In this document: positions 26,353 through 35,308 of the stretch, one piece after another
Layout: each line of letters opens with the position of its first letter
Numbering within the stretch: the stretch's first letter is position 1
NCBI RefSeq assembly: GCF_050467285.1
Contig: NZ_JBCMUN010000017.1
Span: forward strand, 8,818 to 72,817
Direction of reading: 5' to 3'
Length of the DNA stretch: 64,000 bases
Source: Paenibacillus_E oryzisoli_A
GTDB lineage: Bacteria > Bacillota > Bacilli > Paenibacillales > NBRC-103111
Translations under genes and position numbers: made by a program
The notes under the pieces: model-generated
The model's database searches: none
The model's input: the letters and a program-made list of their open reading frames with translations, nothing else
Told to the model about the DNA's origin: nothing

Positions 26353-28218
26353 GGTCAGTGTGATCGGCCGCCGGGTAAACCGCGCCGTTATGGTCGTGCC
26401 TTCGCCAAGCTGCGACTCGATGAACAGCCCCTGCGCCTCGCCGGTGAACAGCTTGATGCGCTCGTTGACGTTGTACAGCCCATACGAGCTGCCGGAACCG
26501 TCAGACCGCATCGTCGGCCGCGGCTCGGTCAGCAAGCTTTGGGCAAAAGCAGGCTCCATGCCGATGCCGTCGTCGCGCACGGTAAGCGTCAGCTCGTCGC
26601 GGTCGATGGCCGCGGTGATCGTAATTTTGCCGGTTTTGCCCTTCGACTTGCGAATGCCGTGCAGGAGCGCATTCTCGACGATCGGCTGAAGCGTCAGCTT
26701 CGGAATGGAGAAGACCGATAGCTCCGCTGCTGCATCGGCTCCATCCTCTGACGATCCCGGCGCTTGGATGATGATCGCGAACTCGAAGCTTTTGGGGAAG
26801 CGCGTCTGCTGGATTTCCAGATACACTTTCGCCAGCTCCAGCTCATCCGTCACCGTCACAACATCCTTGCCTTTGTTCAGGCTGAGCCTGAAATATTTGG
26901 CCAAGCTGTCGATCATATGGGAGATGTCCTGGGCGCCGCGGCCGATGGCAATCCAATTAATCGTATCGAGCGTATTGTACAGGAAGTGCGGATTAATTTG
27001 TGCTTGCAGCGCGCGCAGTTGCGCTTCCCGTTCCTGTACCTTGGTGATGTACGTCTCTTCCATCAAATCACGGACGCGGTGAATGAGATGATCCACGCTT
27101 TTTTCCAACACCTTGAAATCCCCGATTGCCGTCGTGCCGCTGCGGTCCTCCAGTCCTTCCAAACCTTCCCGTTTGATCGCTCTAATGACCGTCTGCACCC
27201 TGCGATTCATCCCCTGCACGATAAACGCCATCAGGATAAAGACGAGAATCAAGAACAGGACCGTAACCCCGGTCAACGTCGCCACACTGGAAAATTGGTT
27301 GAGTGACACCGCACGCGAATTGATGCCCTTCTTCGGCACCTCAGCGACCAGCTTCCAGCCCGTCGCCTCGATTGTTGTATACACAACGTAAAGCTGCTGG
27401 TTTTCTTCTTCAATCGGGGAAACGCCTTCCGCGTTCGCTTGGACGGCATGCAGGACTGCGGCAGAGCTTAGCTTCGTACCTAGGAGCTTTTTGTCGCTAT
27501 GCAGCACAATTTTGCCGTCCGGCGCCAGCATATAGACGGTCTGATCCTTGTTTAACTGGATGGTCGACAGAATGCTGTCCACCTGCCGAACGTCCATATC
27601 AACGGACAGGACGCCGGGCAAAATATCGTAGTGATCGGGATCTCGCAGCATGCGAAGATTAGAAAAAATATACGTTTCCCCAACGTCGATATAATTTTCC
27701 AAATACGCACCTGTCCAGGTCATCATTCCGCCCGCCTCGGCGATCTCTCCGTACCATGGCTTGGACTGGATGCTATCGAGCGGAAAGAAGTTGATTTTTT
27801 CATGGGAGAACAACTTATCTTCATCCACATAGATGCGCACCCGATATACATTGAGGTTGGTTTTCGCATTATCGGTAATGTATCTAAGCTCCTTTAAAGC
27901 ATCCAGCTGATCAGCCGGTGTAGCCGCAACCCTCAAATATTTCAGCAAGTTCGGATTGGTGAACAGCGAATTGGACGTGTCGCGAATCGAGTTGAACTGA
28001 TGATCCAGGTTGATCTCCGCCTGCTTGAGCGTCTGCAGCATCGTGCGCGTCACTTCTTCTTCGAGAATGTGCGAATACCGCTGCGAATACAAATACAGAA
28101 AGATCGAAGCCGGTATGATGATCAGCACAGCATAGGCAACGAGCCACAGCCTGGCCGCCATCGCTCCCCTAAAAATCAACGAGAGGTAGTTCCAGTTAAT
28201 TGTCTTGAATGGTCTCAT
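26338..28218 (-). CDS. YesM-type sensor histidine kinase, cassette 2
   Basis: This 626-residue kinase has an N-terminal membrane segment (about 22-42), an extracellular Cache-like sensor region, a second membrane segment near 315, a HAMP-like linker, the NPHFLYNTLD phospho-acceptor motif (His about 411) and an ATPase domain (LQPIVENALLHGI, VRDDGIGM). It follows the response regulator gene by 15 nt, the reverse order of cassette 1. It should sense a sugar and phosphorylate the adjoining YesN-type protein. Confidence 0.92.
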   Translation of the reverse strand: MRPFKTINWNYLSLIFRGAMAARLWLVAYAVLIIIPASIFLYLYSQRYSHILEEEVTRTMLQTLKQAEINLDHQFNSIRDTSNSLFTNPNLLKYLRVAATPADQLDALKELRYITDNAKTNLNVYRVRIYVDEDKLFSHEKINFFPLDSIQSKPWYGEIAEAGGMMTWTGAYLENYIDVGETYIFSNLRMLRDPDHYDILPGVLSVDMDVRQVDSILSTIQLNKDQTVYMLAPDGKIVLHSDKKLLGTKLSSAAVLHAVQANAEGVSPIEEENQQLYVVYTTIEATGWKLVAEVPKKGINSRAVSLNQFSSVATLTGVTVLFLILVFILMAFIVQGMNRRVQTVIRAIKREGLEGLEDRSGTTAIGDFKVLEKSVDHLIHRVRDLMEETYITKVQEREAQLRALQAQINPHFLYNTLDTINWIAIGRGAQDISHMIDSLAKYFRLSLNKGKDVVTVTDELELAKVYLEIQQTRFPKSFEFAIIIQAPGSSEDGADAAAELSVFSIPKLTLQPIVENALLHGIRKSKGKTGKITITAAIDRDELTLTVRDDGIGMEPAFAQSLLTEPRPTMRSDGSGSSYGLYNVNERIKLFTGEAQGLFIESQLGEGTTITARFTRRPITLTEHLS

Positions 28219-28233
28219 GCGGATCGACCGCCT

Positions 28234-29844
28234 TTACATAACTTGTTCGCGAAACGTGCTGGGGCTGTAGCCGGTATATTTTTTGAAGATTTTACTGAAA
28301 TAACTCGGGTCCGAATAGCCGACCGCATAGCACACCTCATAGAACTTGGTGCCGGGGTCCTTCAGCATCTCCTTCGCTTTCTCAATGCGCACCTTCGTCA
28401 TATATTCGTTGATCGTTTCGCCGGTTTCCTGCTTGAAGAGCAGACATAAGTACGTCGTGGATAAAAAGACTTCCCCCGCCAAGTCGCCGACCTGCAGGTT
28501 CTCGGCATAGCGCTGCTCGATCAAGCTCTTCGTACGTTCGATAACATTATTCGCCTTGCCGCTGCGCTTCTCGCCGATTCGGTGGCACACGTCATTCAGA
28601 TAGGCGGCAACGAGCATCCGCAGCTCTTCGAGCGTCTCCTGTTCAAATACGTTGGACATGTGCCCGGTTTCCCGGCTTTCATTATTTCGAATACCGACCT
28701 CAAGGAGAATTCGATTGGCCAGCAGGAGCAGCTGCAAGCTCACGTTGCGCCCGTAAGCAATGCCATCCGAGCGATTGTGCAGCAACGACTGATAGATCGC
28801 TTGAAGCTCCTCGTCCACCTTTGCGGTGTCCGCCGCTTTCAGGGCGGAGCTCATCCGTTCGTTTTGCGATGGATCGTAGCGGTAGGCGCCGTCTTCGTCG
28901 TGCTCCAGGTTGTCCATGGAGATGATCTGATTTTTACCGAGGAACCACCGCTGGTCCGCGGCTTCCCGTGCTTGGGTATAGGAGTTGGGAAGCGCACTGA
29001 GCAGCTTCGTGCGCTCGCCGACGCCGATTGTGACACTGATTTTGAGATAGCGATGGAGGCTGTCCCGTACCTCTTCCGCCAGCTTGAACAGCTGGTTCTC
29101 CTGGTCTTCTTCCTCCGTCATGCGCAAAATACCGACGAACTCGCCAAGCTGATGCTCGAAGACGTAGCCGCCGATTTCGCGGTCGATAAGCTCTTGCACG
29201 ATATTGACGACCGAGTAAGCCAGGAGCTGTTGATCCCGCTCTGAGCGCGTCTGCGCGATCTCGCTGGCGTTATCGATCCGAATGGCGATGACCATGTAGG
29301 CGCCTTCCAACGGCAGGTTCAGACCAAGGAAATCGATCCGGTCCTGCATGCGCGCAGGGCTGAGCAAATTCTCGCGAATGAGCCCCATGAGGAACTTCTC
29401 CCGCAGCAGCGGCATGCTCTGCGTCAGCTTGTACTGCATCTCGCTGATCAGCCTGCGCTCTTCCCGCTCCGCATCCAGCTGGCTGACGATCTTCTCAATC
29501 ACATGACCGAGTTCAGCCAGATTGACCGGTTTGAACATATAATCCACGGCTTTCACCTTCAGTGCCGATTTCAAATATTCTGCGTCGTCGTGCCCGCTGA
29601 TGAAGACGATTTTCATATGGGGAAACCGCTCGCTGAGCTGATTCGACATTTGAATGCCATCCATCGCGGGCATGCGCACATCGGTCAGCACAATGTCCGG
29701 CATTTCGCGCTCCACAACCTCTAGACCGGTATCTCCATCGTCCGCCTCGCCGACGACTTCAATGCCATAAGCAGCCCAATCGACGTAATGGCACAATCCG
29801 TAGCGAACTGTCGGCTCATCGTCGACAATGACTAGTTTGTACAC
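28234..29844 (-). CDS. YesN-type response regulator (receiver + AraC HTH), cassette 2
   Basis: This 536-residue regulator has a receiver domain with Asp55 (IVLTDVRMPAMDG) and FKPVNLAEL, a long middle region, and a C-terminal AraC DNA-binding domain (LQVGDLAGEVFLSTTYLCLLF; FYEVCYAVGYSDPSYFSKIF; YSPSTFREQVM). The start is GTG 29844, supported by AAAGGAG about 13 nt upstream; no ATG lies near. It is first in a two-gene operon with the kinase and should activate the permease-lipoprotein operon downstream. Confidence 0.92.
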   Translation of the reverse strand: MYKLVIVDDEPTVRYGLCHYVDWAAYGIEVVGEADDGDTGLEVVEREMPDIVLTDVRMPAMDGIQMSNQLSERFPHMKIVFISGHDDAEYLKSALKVKAVDYMFKPVNLAELGHVIEKIVSQLDAEREERRLISEMQYKLTQSMPLLREKFLMGLIRENLLSPARMQDRIDFLGLNLPLEGAYMVIAIRIDNASEIAQTRSERDQQLLAYSVVNIVQELIDREIGGYVFEHQLGEFVGILRMTEEEDQENQLFKLAEEVRDSLHRYLKISVTIGVGERTKLLSALPNSYTQAREAADQRWFLGKNQIISMDNLEHDEDGAYRYDPSQNERMSSALKAADTAKVDEELQAIYQSLLHNRSDGIAYGRNVSLQLLLLANRILLEVGIRNNESRETGHMSNVFEQETLEELRMLVAAYLNDVCHRIGEKRSGKANNVIERTKSLIEQRYAENLQVGDLAGEVFLSTTYLCLLFKQETGETINEYMTKVRIEKAKEMLKDPGTKFYEVCYAVGYSDPSYFSKIFKKYTGYSPSTFREQVM

Positions 29845-29976
29845 GCTGCAACCACTCCTTTATGCGCAGTTCGTTTCCTCTATTATAGCTGTGTTGCCCA
29901 GCGGCACCATAGGAGCATCTTATGATTTCTGGTGGATTCTTTAAGTTGGTGGTTCCGCCCCTATGAAAAACTGCAA

Positions 29977-30006
29977 ATAAGTCCTTCGACATGTCGAAGG
30001 ACTTAT
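29977..30006. repeat. perfect 30-bp palindrome in the 29.8-30.2 kb divergent region
   Basis: ATAAGTCCTTCGACA is followed at once by its exact reverse complement. It lies in the 316-bp gap between the divergent cassette 2 regulator and the AraC gene at 30161. A degenerate copy (26 of 30 bases) forms the end of the AraC gene at 40622-40651. Read in frame on the plus strand it encodes QISPSTCRRTY, like the end of that AraC protein. The rest of the gap holds probable promoters and no gene. Confidence 0.7.
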
Positions 30007-30160
30007 GCTGATCTACCCGCACAACGCCATTCGGCGGGTCTATGTATAGAAAAAAGCTCCGCTTATTCGCGAACCGCATCTCTTTCCCCTGTTTCTTGCT
30101 TTGAAGAAACGATATAATCGGAGCAGAATAGCTTGCAATTGTGAGGAGGAAGTCCCCCCC

Positions 30161-30991
30161 ATGACAAAGTCAGTTCTTCACCAGTCCTGCGTCATTTATG
30201 CTAATTATTTCACACACACAAAGCCCCATGCTGTTAAGTATAAAGATGGATTGAATTTCTACCTGTTTCGGCTTCAGGCAGAAGGCACTTGTCGCGCGCT
30301 GGTGAAAGGAAAATACGAAACCATCATCCCCGGCGATCTGCTTATCTACTCTCCCGAAGAGCCGTACGAACTGGACGTTCATCCACGACGCGCTCCAGAT
30401 GCGGACACGGTTCAGCCCGTCGGAGACTTTTTCCTGATTGGCAAAGGAGAATGGCTGGATTCGTGGTGGAGAAACAAGGACCTGCCAACCAGAACGAATA
30501 TCGGTTTTGACGATACGGTCATTACCCTTTGGAAGCATATTATCCGCGAAAAGCAAAAAGTTATGCAGAACCAGGAAGAGATCATGGACTATCTTTTAAG
30601 AACGCTTTGTTTGACGTTGGAACAAGTCATTCAAATTAAGCAGAGAACCAAGGGGGCAGATACGGCATATAAACTTAAGCTATTCATTGAAAATCATGCC
30701 AGCGAACCTATCAATTTGGAACAAATATCGGCTTCCGTCGGATTAAGCGTATCTCGCTGTTCGTTTCTATTCAAAGCCGCCTTCGGCCAGTCGCTGTTCG
30801 CTTACTGTATTGACGTCAGGCTGAAGCTTTCACAGCAGCAAGTGCTCTATAGCAATCTTGCACTGGAGCAAATTGCCGAAAATACAGGCTTCCAGAACTA
30901 TCCCCACTTCTGCCGAGCGTTTCGTGACCGATTTGGACATCCCCCCGGGGAATATCGACGTAAATTCGGATTCCGGTTCAATCATGATTAA
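30161..30991 (+). CDS. AraC-family transcriptional regulator with cupin-like sensor
   Basis: This 276-residue protein has an N-terminal sugar-binding cupin-like domain (GTCRALVKGKYETIIPGDLLIYSPEEPYEL) and a C-terminal AraC DNA-binding domain with two HTHs (INLEQISASVGLSVSRCSFLF and LEQIAENTGFQNYPHFCRAF) ending PGEYRRKFGF. ATG 30161 follows AGGAGGA by about 12 nt; the open frame extends further upstream but without a start signal. It is convergent with the FAD oxidoreductase gene, 5 bp apart, and could regulate that gene or its neighbours. Its effector is unknown. Confidence 0.88.
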   Translation: MTKSVLHQSCVIYANYFTHTKPHAVKYKDGLNFYLFRLQAEGTCRALVKGKYETIIPGDLLIYSPEEPYELDVHPRRAPDADTVQPVGDFFLIGKGEWLDSWWRNKDLPTRTNIGFDDTVITLWKHIIREKQKVMQNQEEIMDYLLRTLCLTLEQVIQIKQRTKGADTAYKLKLFIENHASEPINLEQISASVGLSVSRCSFLFKAAFGQSLFAYCIDVRLKLSQQQVLYSNLALEQIAENTGFQNYPHFCRAFRDRFGHPPGEYRRKFGFRFNHD

Positions 30992-30996
30992 TGTTG

Positions 30997-32505
30997 TCAG
31001 TCGGCTTTTGTAGCTAATACCTGCTTCTCTTGAACGAGTACAGCATGTAGCTGTTCATAGCTTACATTCTGAACGATGCCGTCCCCATCCAGCGCAAGTG
31101 CGGCTGCTGTCGCCGCGGATTGCCCCAGAATCATAAATACGGGCTCCATCCGGATCGAGCCATAGGCTGCATGAGTAGCGGAAACACAGACTGGGACAAT
31201 GAGATTGGTGCACTCTGTCCGTTTTGGTACAAGCGCCCGATAACTGATCGGATAAGGCGCTTGTAATTTCACATAGAATCCGCCTTCCGTACTGACATGT
31301 CCTTCATCGTTTACATAGTATTGGGTGTGGTGGGAATCCATAGCGTAAGAGCCCATTCCAACGGAGTCCGGCACCGGGCGATCCAACTTAACCACATGCT
31401 CTGTCACCACATAATCGCTAATCATTCTACGGGATTCTCTGACATACAGTTGGGGAGTCCAATGGCCGGTTTCGATAAACTCATCCAACGGCAGACCCCA
31501 CGGCTTGTATACCGCCCGAATGTCCTCAGGCACCCTCGGATGATTCTGGATAGTCCACACGTAACCTTGCTGATAGATGCGGTGGGCATTCCAAATCTCT
31601 TCTCGGGTGCGGTAATCCGCTTCCGCAAATCTATGATTCATTCCGTTGTAATCTGTAGAAATACCGCTGTTGTTATTGGAATCTGTCTTATCTGGTGTTA
31701 CCCGGTTCAATTTAAAAAATTTAGAGCATTGCCCTTGCTCAATAGCGCGGAACAAAATTTCATAATCGCCTTCGTCATACCCCTCAGGCTTTTCAATCTC
31801 CAGACGATTGTCCGGATTGTTCGTTAAACACATGCGGAAATTATAGGCTTGAAGCTTGTTGTCCCCATCGCCAAAATTTCCCCCCCGGTCCGGATTAACA
31901 CGCAAAAGCAAACCGCTCGAAGGCACTCCTTTGATTACATACGGGTCGATACCGCTGGGAAGTTCATTAAGTTCATCTCCGGGATGAATGCCGTTTAATG
32001 TCTCCCCGTATTGTGAATTGGACTCCCGGCCGATAAAATAGGATACGCCCGATTTGCCCATCAAATCTCCTTCGTAAGTAGCGTCGATAAATATCCGGCC
32101 ACTATACACATTTCCGGATTCCATAAGGATGGAGACGATATTTGATCCTTGCTTGATCACCCCGTCCTTTAGTTCGAGCCTTTCCCCGTAAATCACTTCG
32201 ATGTTGTTTTCCGCTATAAGCTCTTGCAAAACTTCTAGCGCTACCTTGGGTTCAAACAGCCAGCGAACCCCGTCTTCCGAATATTTCCGGGCTACCCGCC
32301 GGTAAAACTCCAGGGCCAATCCTCCGATGGCCTCCTTCATCCCTACATCCGTATCTCCGAGACCTCCGGTAGTCAATCCCCCGATCCGCTGACTTGGCTC
32401 GATCACCACTACGCTTTTACCCATTTTTTTAGCTTGTATAGCGGCAATAATACCTGCCGCCGTCCCACCGTAAATTACAATATCATACTGTTCATCCTGT
32501 TTCAT
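30997..32505 (-). CDS. FAD-dependent oxidoreductase (FAD_oxidored type) 1
   Basis: This 502-residue protein starts with the dinucleotide-binding motif YDIVIYGGTAAGIIAAIQA, followed by VVVIEPSQRIGGLTTGGLG (FAD ribose-binding acidic residue and GG doublet) and IDATYEGDLMGKSGVSYFIGRE, a signature of FAD-dependent oxidoreductases often found in sugar-utilization loci of Paenibacillus and Bacteroidetes. The C-terminal RMEPVFMILGQSAATAAALA completes the fold. ATG 32505 is preferred over ATG 32511, which overlaps the ribosome binding site. It is downstream of the LacI gene on the same strand (125 bp). The substrate is unknown. Confidence 0.85.
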   Translation of the reverse strand: MKQDEQYDIVIYGGTAAGIIAAIQAKKMGKSVVVIEPSQRIGGLTTGGLGDTDVGMKEAIGGLALEFYRRVARKYSEDGVRWLFEPKVALEVLQELIAENNIEVIYGERLELKDGVIKQGSNIVSILMESGNVYSGRIFIDATYEGDLMGKSGVSYFIGRESNSQYGETLNGIHPGDELNELPSGIDPYVIKGVPSSGLLLRVNPDRGGNFGDGDNKLQAYNFRMCLTNNPDNRLEIEKPEGYDEGDYEILFRAIEQGQCSKFFKLNRVTPDKTDSNNNSGISTDYNGMNHRFAEADYRTREEIWNAHRIYQQGYVWTIQNHPRVPEDIRAVYKPWGLPLDEFIETGHWTPQLYVRESRRMISDYVVTEHVVKLDRPVPDSVGMGSYAMDSHHTQYYVNDEGHVSTEGGFYVKLQAPYPISYRALVPKRTECTNLIVPVCVSATHAAYGSIRMEPVFMILGQSAATAAALALDGDGIVQNVSYEQLHAVLVQEKQVLATKAD

Positions 32506-32630
32506 ATTCATCCTCCTCCATCATGTTCTCGCTTACAACCACAATTATAAAACGATGACCAATCTGACGAGAATGATGAATCTTCCTTTCCACTTGATAA
32601 ATCTTACTGTTTTTCAAAATAGTTGTATTC

Positions 32631-33683
32631 TCAGGTTACGGGCGATATGCCTGGTGCGGCGGTCGTCTCCCCTGTGAAAAAATCACCCTGTATGCGAATA
32701 TGCTCATACGGCAGCGTTGGGTTGGCGATCCGCCACAGCATGCGGTCCGCCGCCCTGTACCCCGTCTCGCTGATCGGCAGCAGCGGGCGGGTAAACAGCG
32801 GGAGCGTGTCCGGCTGCTCGTTCAGCAGGCCGACGAGCGAAATATCTTCGGGCACACGGAGGCCCAGCTCCCGGCATGCCGCATAGACGTCGGCGACCTC
32901 GCCGTCGACGCCGCACAGGATGGCGCTCGGACGATGCGCCTGGATTCGTTCGCGGAGCTCGCTGCGCAGCCGCTCCGATCCTTGCCGCTCGCCCGTGGAG
33001 TGCAGCGCGGGATCTGTTGCGATGCCGGAGAGCCGCATCGCATAGTCAAAAGCTTGCCAGCGCAGCACGAACCCGCGCTGCACATACGTGGTGCCCACGT
33101 ACATGATGCGTTCGTGGCCAAGGCTTCTTAGGTGTGCGACGGCTTGGCATGTCGCCTCATAGACGTCCCAGATCACGCTGTCGATCTTGACGCCGGACGG
33201 CGGGAAGCTGAGCAGGATGCGCGGCACCGGCAGTTCGAACAATGGCCGCTCCCAGGTCTGCGGCAAAATGCTCGGTGCGATAAACACGCCGTCCGCATAA
33301 TGCACGTCGTTCTCTTCGAGCCAGCCGGCCATCGCCTCCTCGCGGATCGCTTTGGGCAGCTGCAGCAGCTCGATTCGGTGGCCGAACGAGAAGAAGCGGT
33401 CCTGCAGCCCCTGCAGCAATCGGACGTTGTAAGGAACGGACTCCGCGGTTTGGATGAGCAGAAAACGCATGCGTTCACTCGGATATGGCGCGATGTGGTC
33501 GAGCCGCAGGCTGCGGATCTGATCCATCGTATAGTAGCCGAGCTTCTCGGCGGTCAGTACGATGAGCTGGCGGGTCGCCTCGGACATGCCGGGCTTGCCT
33601 TTGAGCGCTTTGGAGACGGTCTGGACCGTTATGCCCAGCTCTCGGGCAATCGTGCGCAGCGTGACGGACTTGCGGACAGGCAT
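32631..33683 (-). CDS. LacI-family transcriptional regulator
   Basis: This 350-residue regulator has the LacI helix-turn-helix at residues 7-28 (VTLRTIARELGITVQTVSKAL), the hinge, and a periplasmic-binding-protein-like sensor domain (HERIMYVGTTYVQRG, AILCGVDGEVADVYAACRELGLRVPEDISLVGLLNEQ). It is divergent from the FAD oxidoreductase-SGNH pair at 33830 and upstream of the other FAD oxidoreductase, so both are candidate targets. Expected to repress in the absence of a sugar-derived inducer. Confidence 0.92.
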   Translation of the reverse strand: MPVRKSVTLRTIARELGITVQTVSKALKGKPGMSEATRQLIVLTAEKLGYYTMDQIRSLRLDHIAPYPSERMRFLLIQTAESVPYNVRLLQGLQDRFFSFGHRIELLQLPKAIREEAMAGWLEENDVHYADGVFIAPSILPQTWERPLFELPVPRILLSFPPSGVKIDSVIWDVYEATCQAVAHLRSLGHERIMYVGTTYVQRGFVLRWQAFDYAMRLSGIATDPALHSTGERQGSERLRSELRERIQAHRPSAILCGVDGEVADVYAACRELGLRVPEDISLVGLLNEQPDTLPLFTRPLLPISETGYRAADRMLWRIANPTLPYEHIRIQGDFFTGETTAAPGISPVT

Positions 33684-33736
33684 AGCGGGATACCTCCTTC
33701 TTCGATGCGTGTTCTTTTTCTCATCATAGCATGCGC

Positions 33737-33759
33737 AATTTTTACGTTAAACAAAAATT
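33737..33759. promoter_or_regulatory. candidate operator in the lacI/FAD oxidoreductase divergent region
   Basis: AATTTTT and AAAAATT flank a 9-nt core (ACGTTAAAC) in the 146-bp divergent gap. A TATAAT for the plus-strand gene lies at 33786-33791. The inverted repeat is a plausible LacI-family site, though AT-rich arms also arise by chance. Confidence 0.35.
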
Positions 33760-33829
33760 AAACTAGTTCCTTAGGTTGCGGCTTCTATAATGAGAAGCAA
33801 GACAGCTATTTCAAGGAGGACGAAATGTT

Positions 33830-35236
33830 ATGACAAATATGAAAACTACCGTTACGATTCCCGCTCAGCAGCTTGCGGTCAGTTATACCCCCGATGTCGT
33901 CGTCATCGGCGGCGGCGCCACGGGCGTTGCCGCTGCGATTGCGGCAGCGCGGGAGGGCGCAGACACGTTGCTGATCGAGCAGCGGGGTTATCTCGGCGGC
34001 ATGGGAACCGCAGCATTGGTGCCGGCTTTTTGCCCTTATACGGATGGAGAGAAACCGGTCATCCGGGGCATTGGCCTCGACCTGCTCGAGAAGATGAAAC
34101 AGGCGGCAGGGCCGAATTTTCTGGAGCGGTACAAAGAGCTGCTCGATTGGGTGCCGATCGACGTTGAGACGCTGAAGCGCGTCTACGATGCCGAAGTGCT
34201 CGCGAGCGGCGCAAAGGTGCTGTTCCACACGGTCGCGGATCAAGTGCTCCTGGACGGCGACCGCATCAGCGGCATCGTGATTTCCAACAAGACGGGTCGC
34301 TCGGTCGTCCAAGCGAAGCTGTACATCGACGCTTCCGGCGATGCGGATTTGGCGGCACTGGCCGGCGTGCCGTTCCAAGTCGGCGGCGAGCAAGGTGAGC
34401 TGCAGCCGGGCACGATGTGCTATGTCGTGACAGGCGCAGATAAGGCGCGGTACGACCAGTACTTGAAGGAAAGCGGCCACCATCCGCAACAGGAAGAGCT
34501 CGTATCGGAAGCGCAGCGGAACGGCGATCTGCCCGAAGGCCGCAAGCGCATCTCCGGCAAAGCGTGGATTACGGATAGCGTTGTCGGTTTTAATTTCGGG
34601 CATATTTTTGGCATCGACGGGACCAAAGCGGAAGATTTGACGCGCGCAGCGATTGAGGGGCGGCAGTTGATTGAGACGCAGATCCGCTTTTTGAAAAAAT
34701 ATGTGCCTGGCTTTGAGAACATCGTGCTCGTCCACTCCGGCGATCAGATCGGCATTCGCGAAACCCGCCGGATTCAAGGAGATTACACGCTCGTTGTCGA
34801 AGATTTCTTATCGATGCGCACGTTTGAAGACGACATCGCCCGCAACTCGTACTTCATCGACATCCACCTCGCCAATGCAGGGGCGGCTATGACGATCAAG
34901 CACTTGCCCAAAGGCAAGTCGCACGGCGTCCCTTACCGCTGCATGCTGCCGCAGGGCAGGTCGAACCTGATCGTGGCGGGACGCTCCGTGTCGTCCGACC
35001 GGCCTGTGCAAGGCTCGCTGCGCGTCATGCCGAACTGCTTCGCCATGGGCGAAGCCGCAGGCATCGCCGCGGCGATGGCGGGCGCGGACGACACAGGCTT
35101 CCGCGACATCTCGGTGCCGGAGCTGCAGCGCAGACTCGTCGCGCACGGCGCGTGGCTGGGCGAGCGCCCGGGGCAGGCGGACGTAGAACAGGAAGTCGCC
35201 GCGAGCGATGTGACGTTTGAGGCGGAGTGCAAGTAG
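33830..35236 (+). CDS. FAD-dependent oxidoreductase (FAD_oxidored type) 2
   Basis: This 468-residue protein has the N-terminal FAD motif VVVIGGGATGVAAAIAAAREG, LLIEQRGYLGGMGTAALVPAFCPY, YIDASGDADLAALAGVPF, and a C-terminal LIVAGRSVSSDRPVQGSLRVMPNCFAMGEAAG-type closing segment. It belongs to the same broad family as the oxidoreductase at 30997-32505 but a different subgroup, with low visible similarity outside the FAD motifs. AGGAGG lies about 12 nt before ATG 33830. It is followed by an SGNH hydrolase gene and probably controlled by the divergent LacI protein. Substrate unknown. Confidence 0.85.
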   Translation: MTNMKTTVTIPAQQLAVSYTPDVVVIGGGATGVAAAIAAAREGADTLLIEQRGYLGGMGTAALVPAFCPYTDGEKPVIRGIGLDLLEKMKQAAGPNFLERYKELLDWVPIDVETLKRVYDAEVLASGAKVLFHTVADQVLLDGDRISGIVISNKTGRSVVQAKLYIDASGDADLAALAGVPFQVGGEQGELQPGTMCYVVTGADKARYDQYLKESGHHPQQEELVSEAQRNGDLPEGRKRISGKAWITDSVVGFNFGHIFGIDGTKAEDLTRAAIEGRQLIETQIRFLKKYVPGFENIVLVHSGDQIGIRETRRIQGDYTLVVEDFLSMRTFEDDIARNSYFIDIHLANAGAAMTIKHLPKGKSHGVPYRCMLPQGRSNLIVAGRSVSSDRPVQGSLRVMPNCFAMGEAAGIAAAMAGADDTGFRDISVPELQRRLVAHGAWLGERPGQADVEQEVAASDVTFEAECK

Positions 35237-35263
35237 GCTTGACTTGGCTTGGCTTGGCTTGGC
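35236..35263 (+). repeat. pentanucleotide tandem repeat
   Basis: Beginning at the last base of the oxidoreductase stop codon, GGCTT is repeated five times (second copy GACTT) and followed by a partial GGC. It lies in the 72-bp gap before the SGNH gene. Copy-number change would alter spacing but not a reading frame. Confidence 0.75.
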
Positions 35264-35308
35264 GAGCGATCGAGGCGCAGGACAGGAATTAAAGGAGATG
35301 CATTCGGC

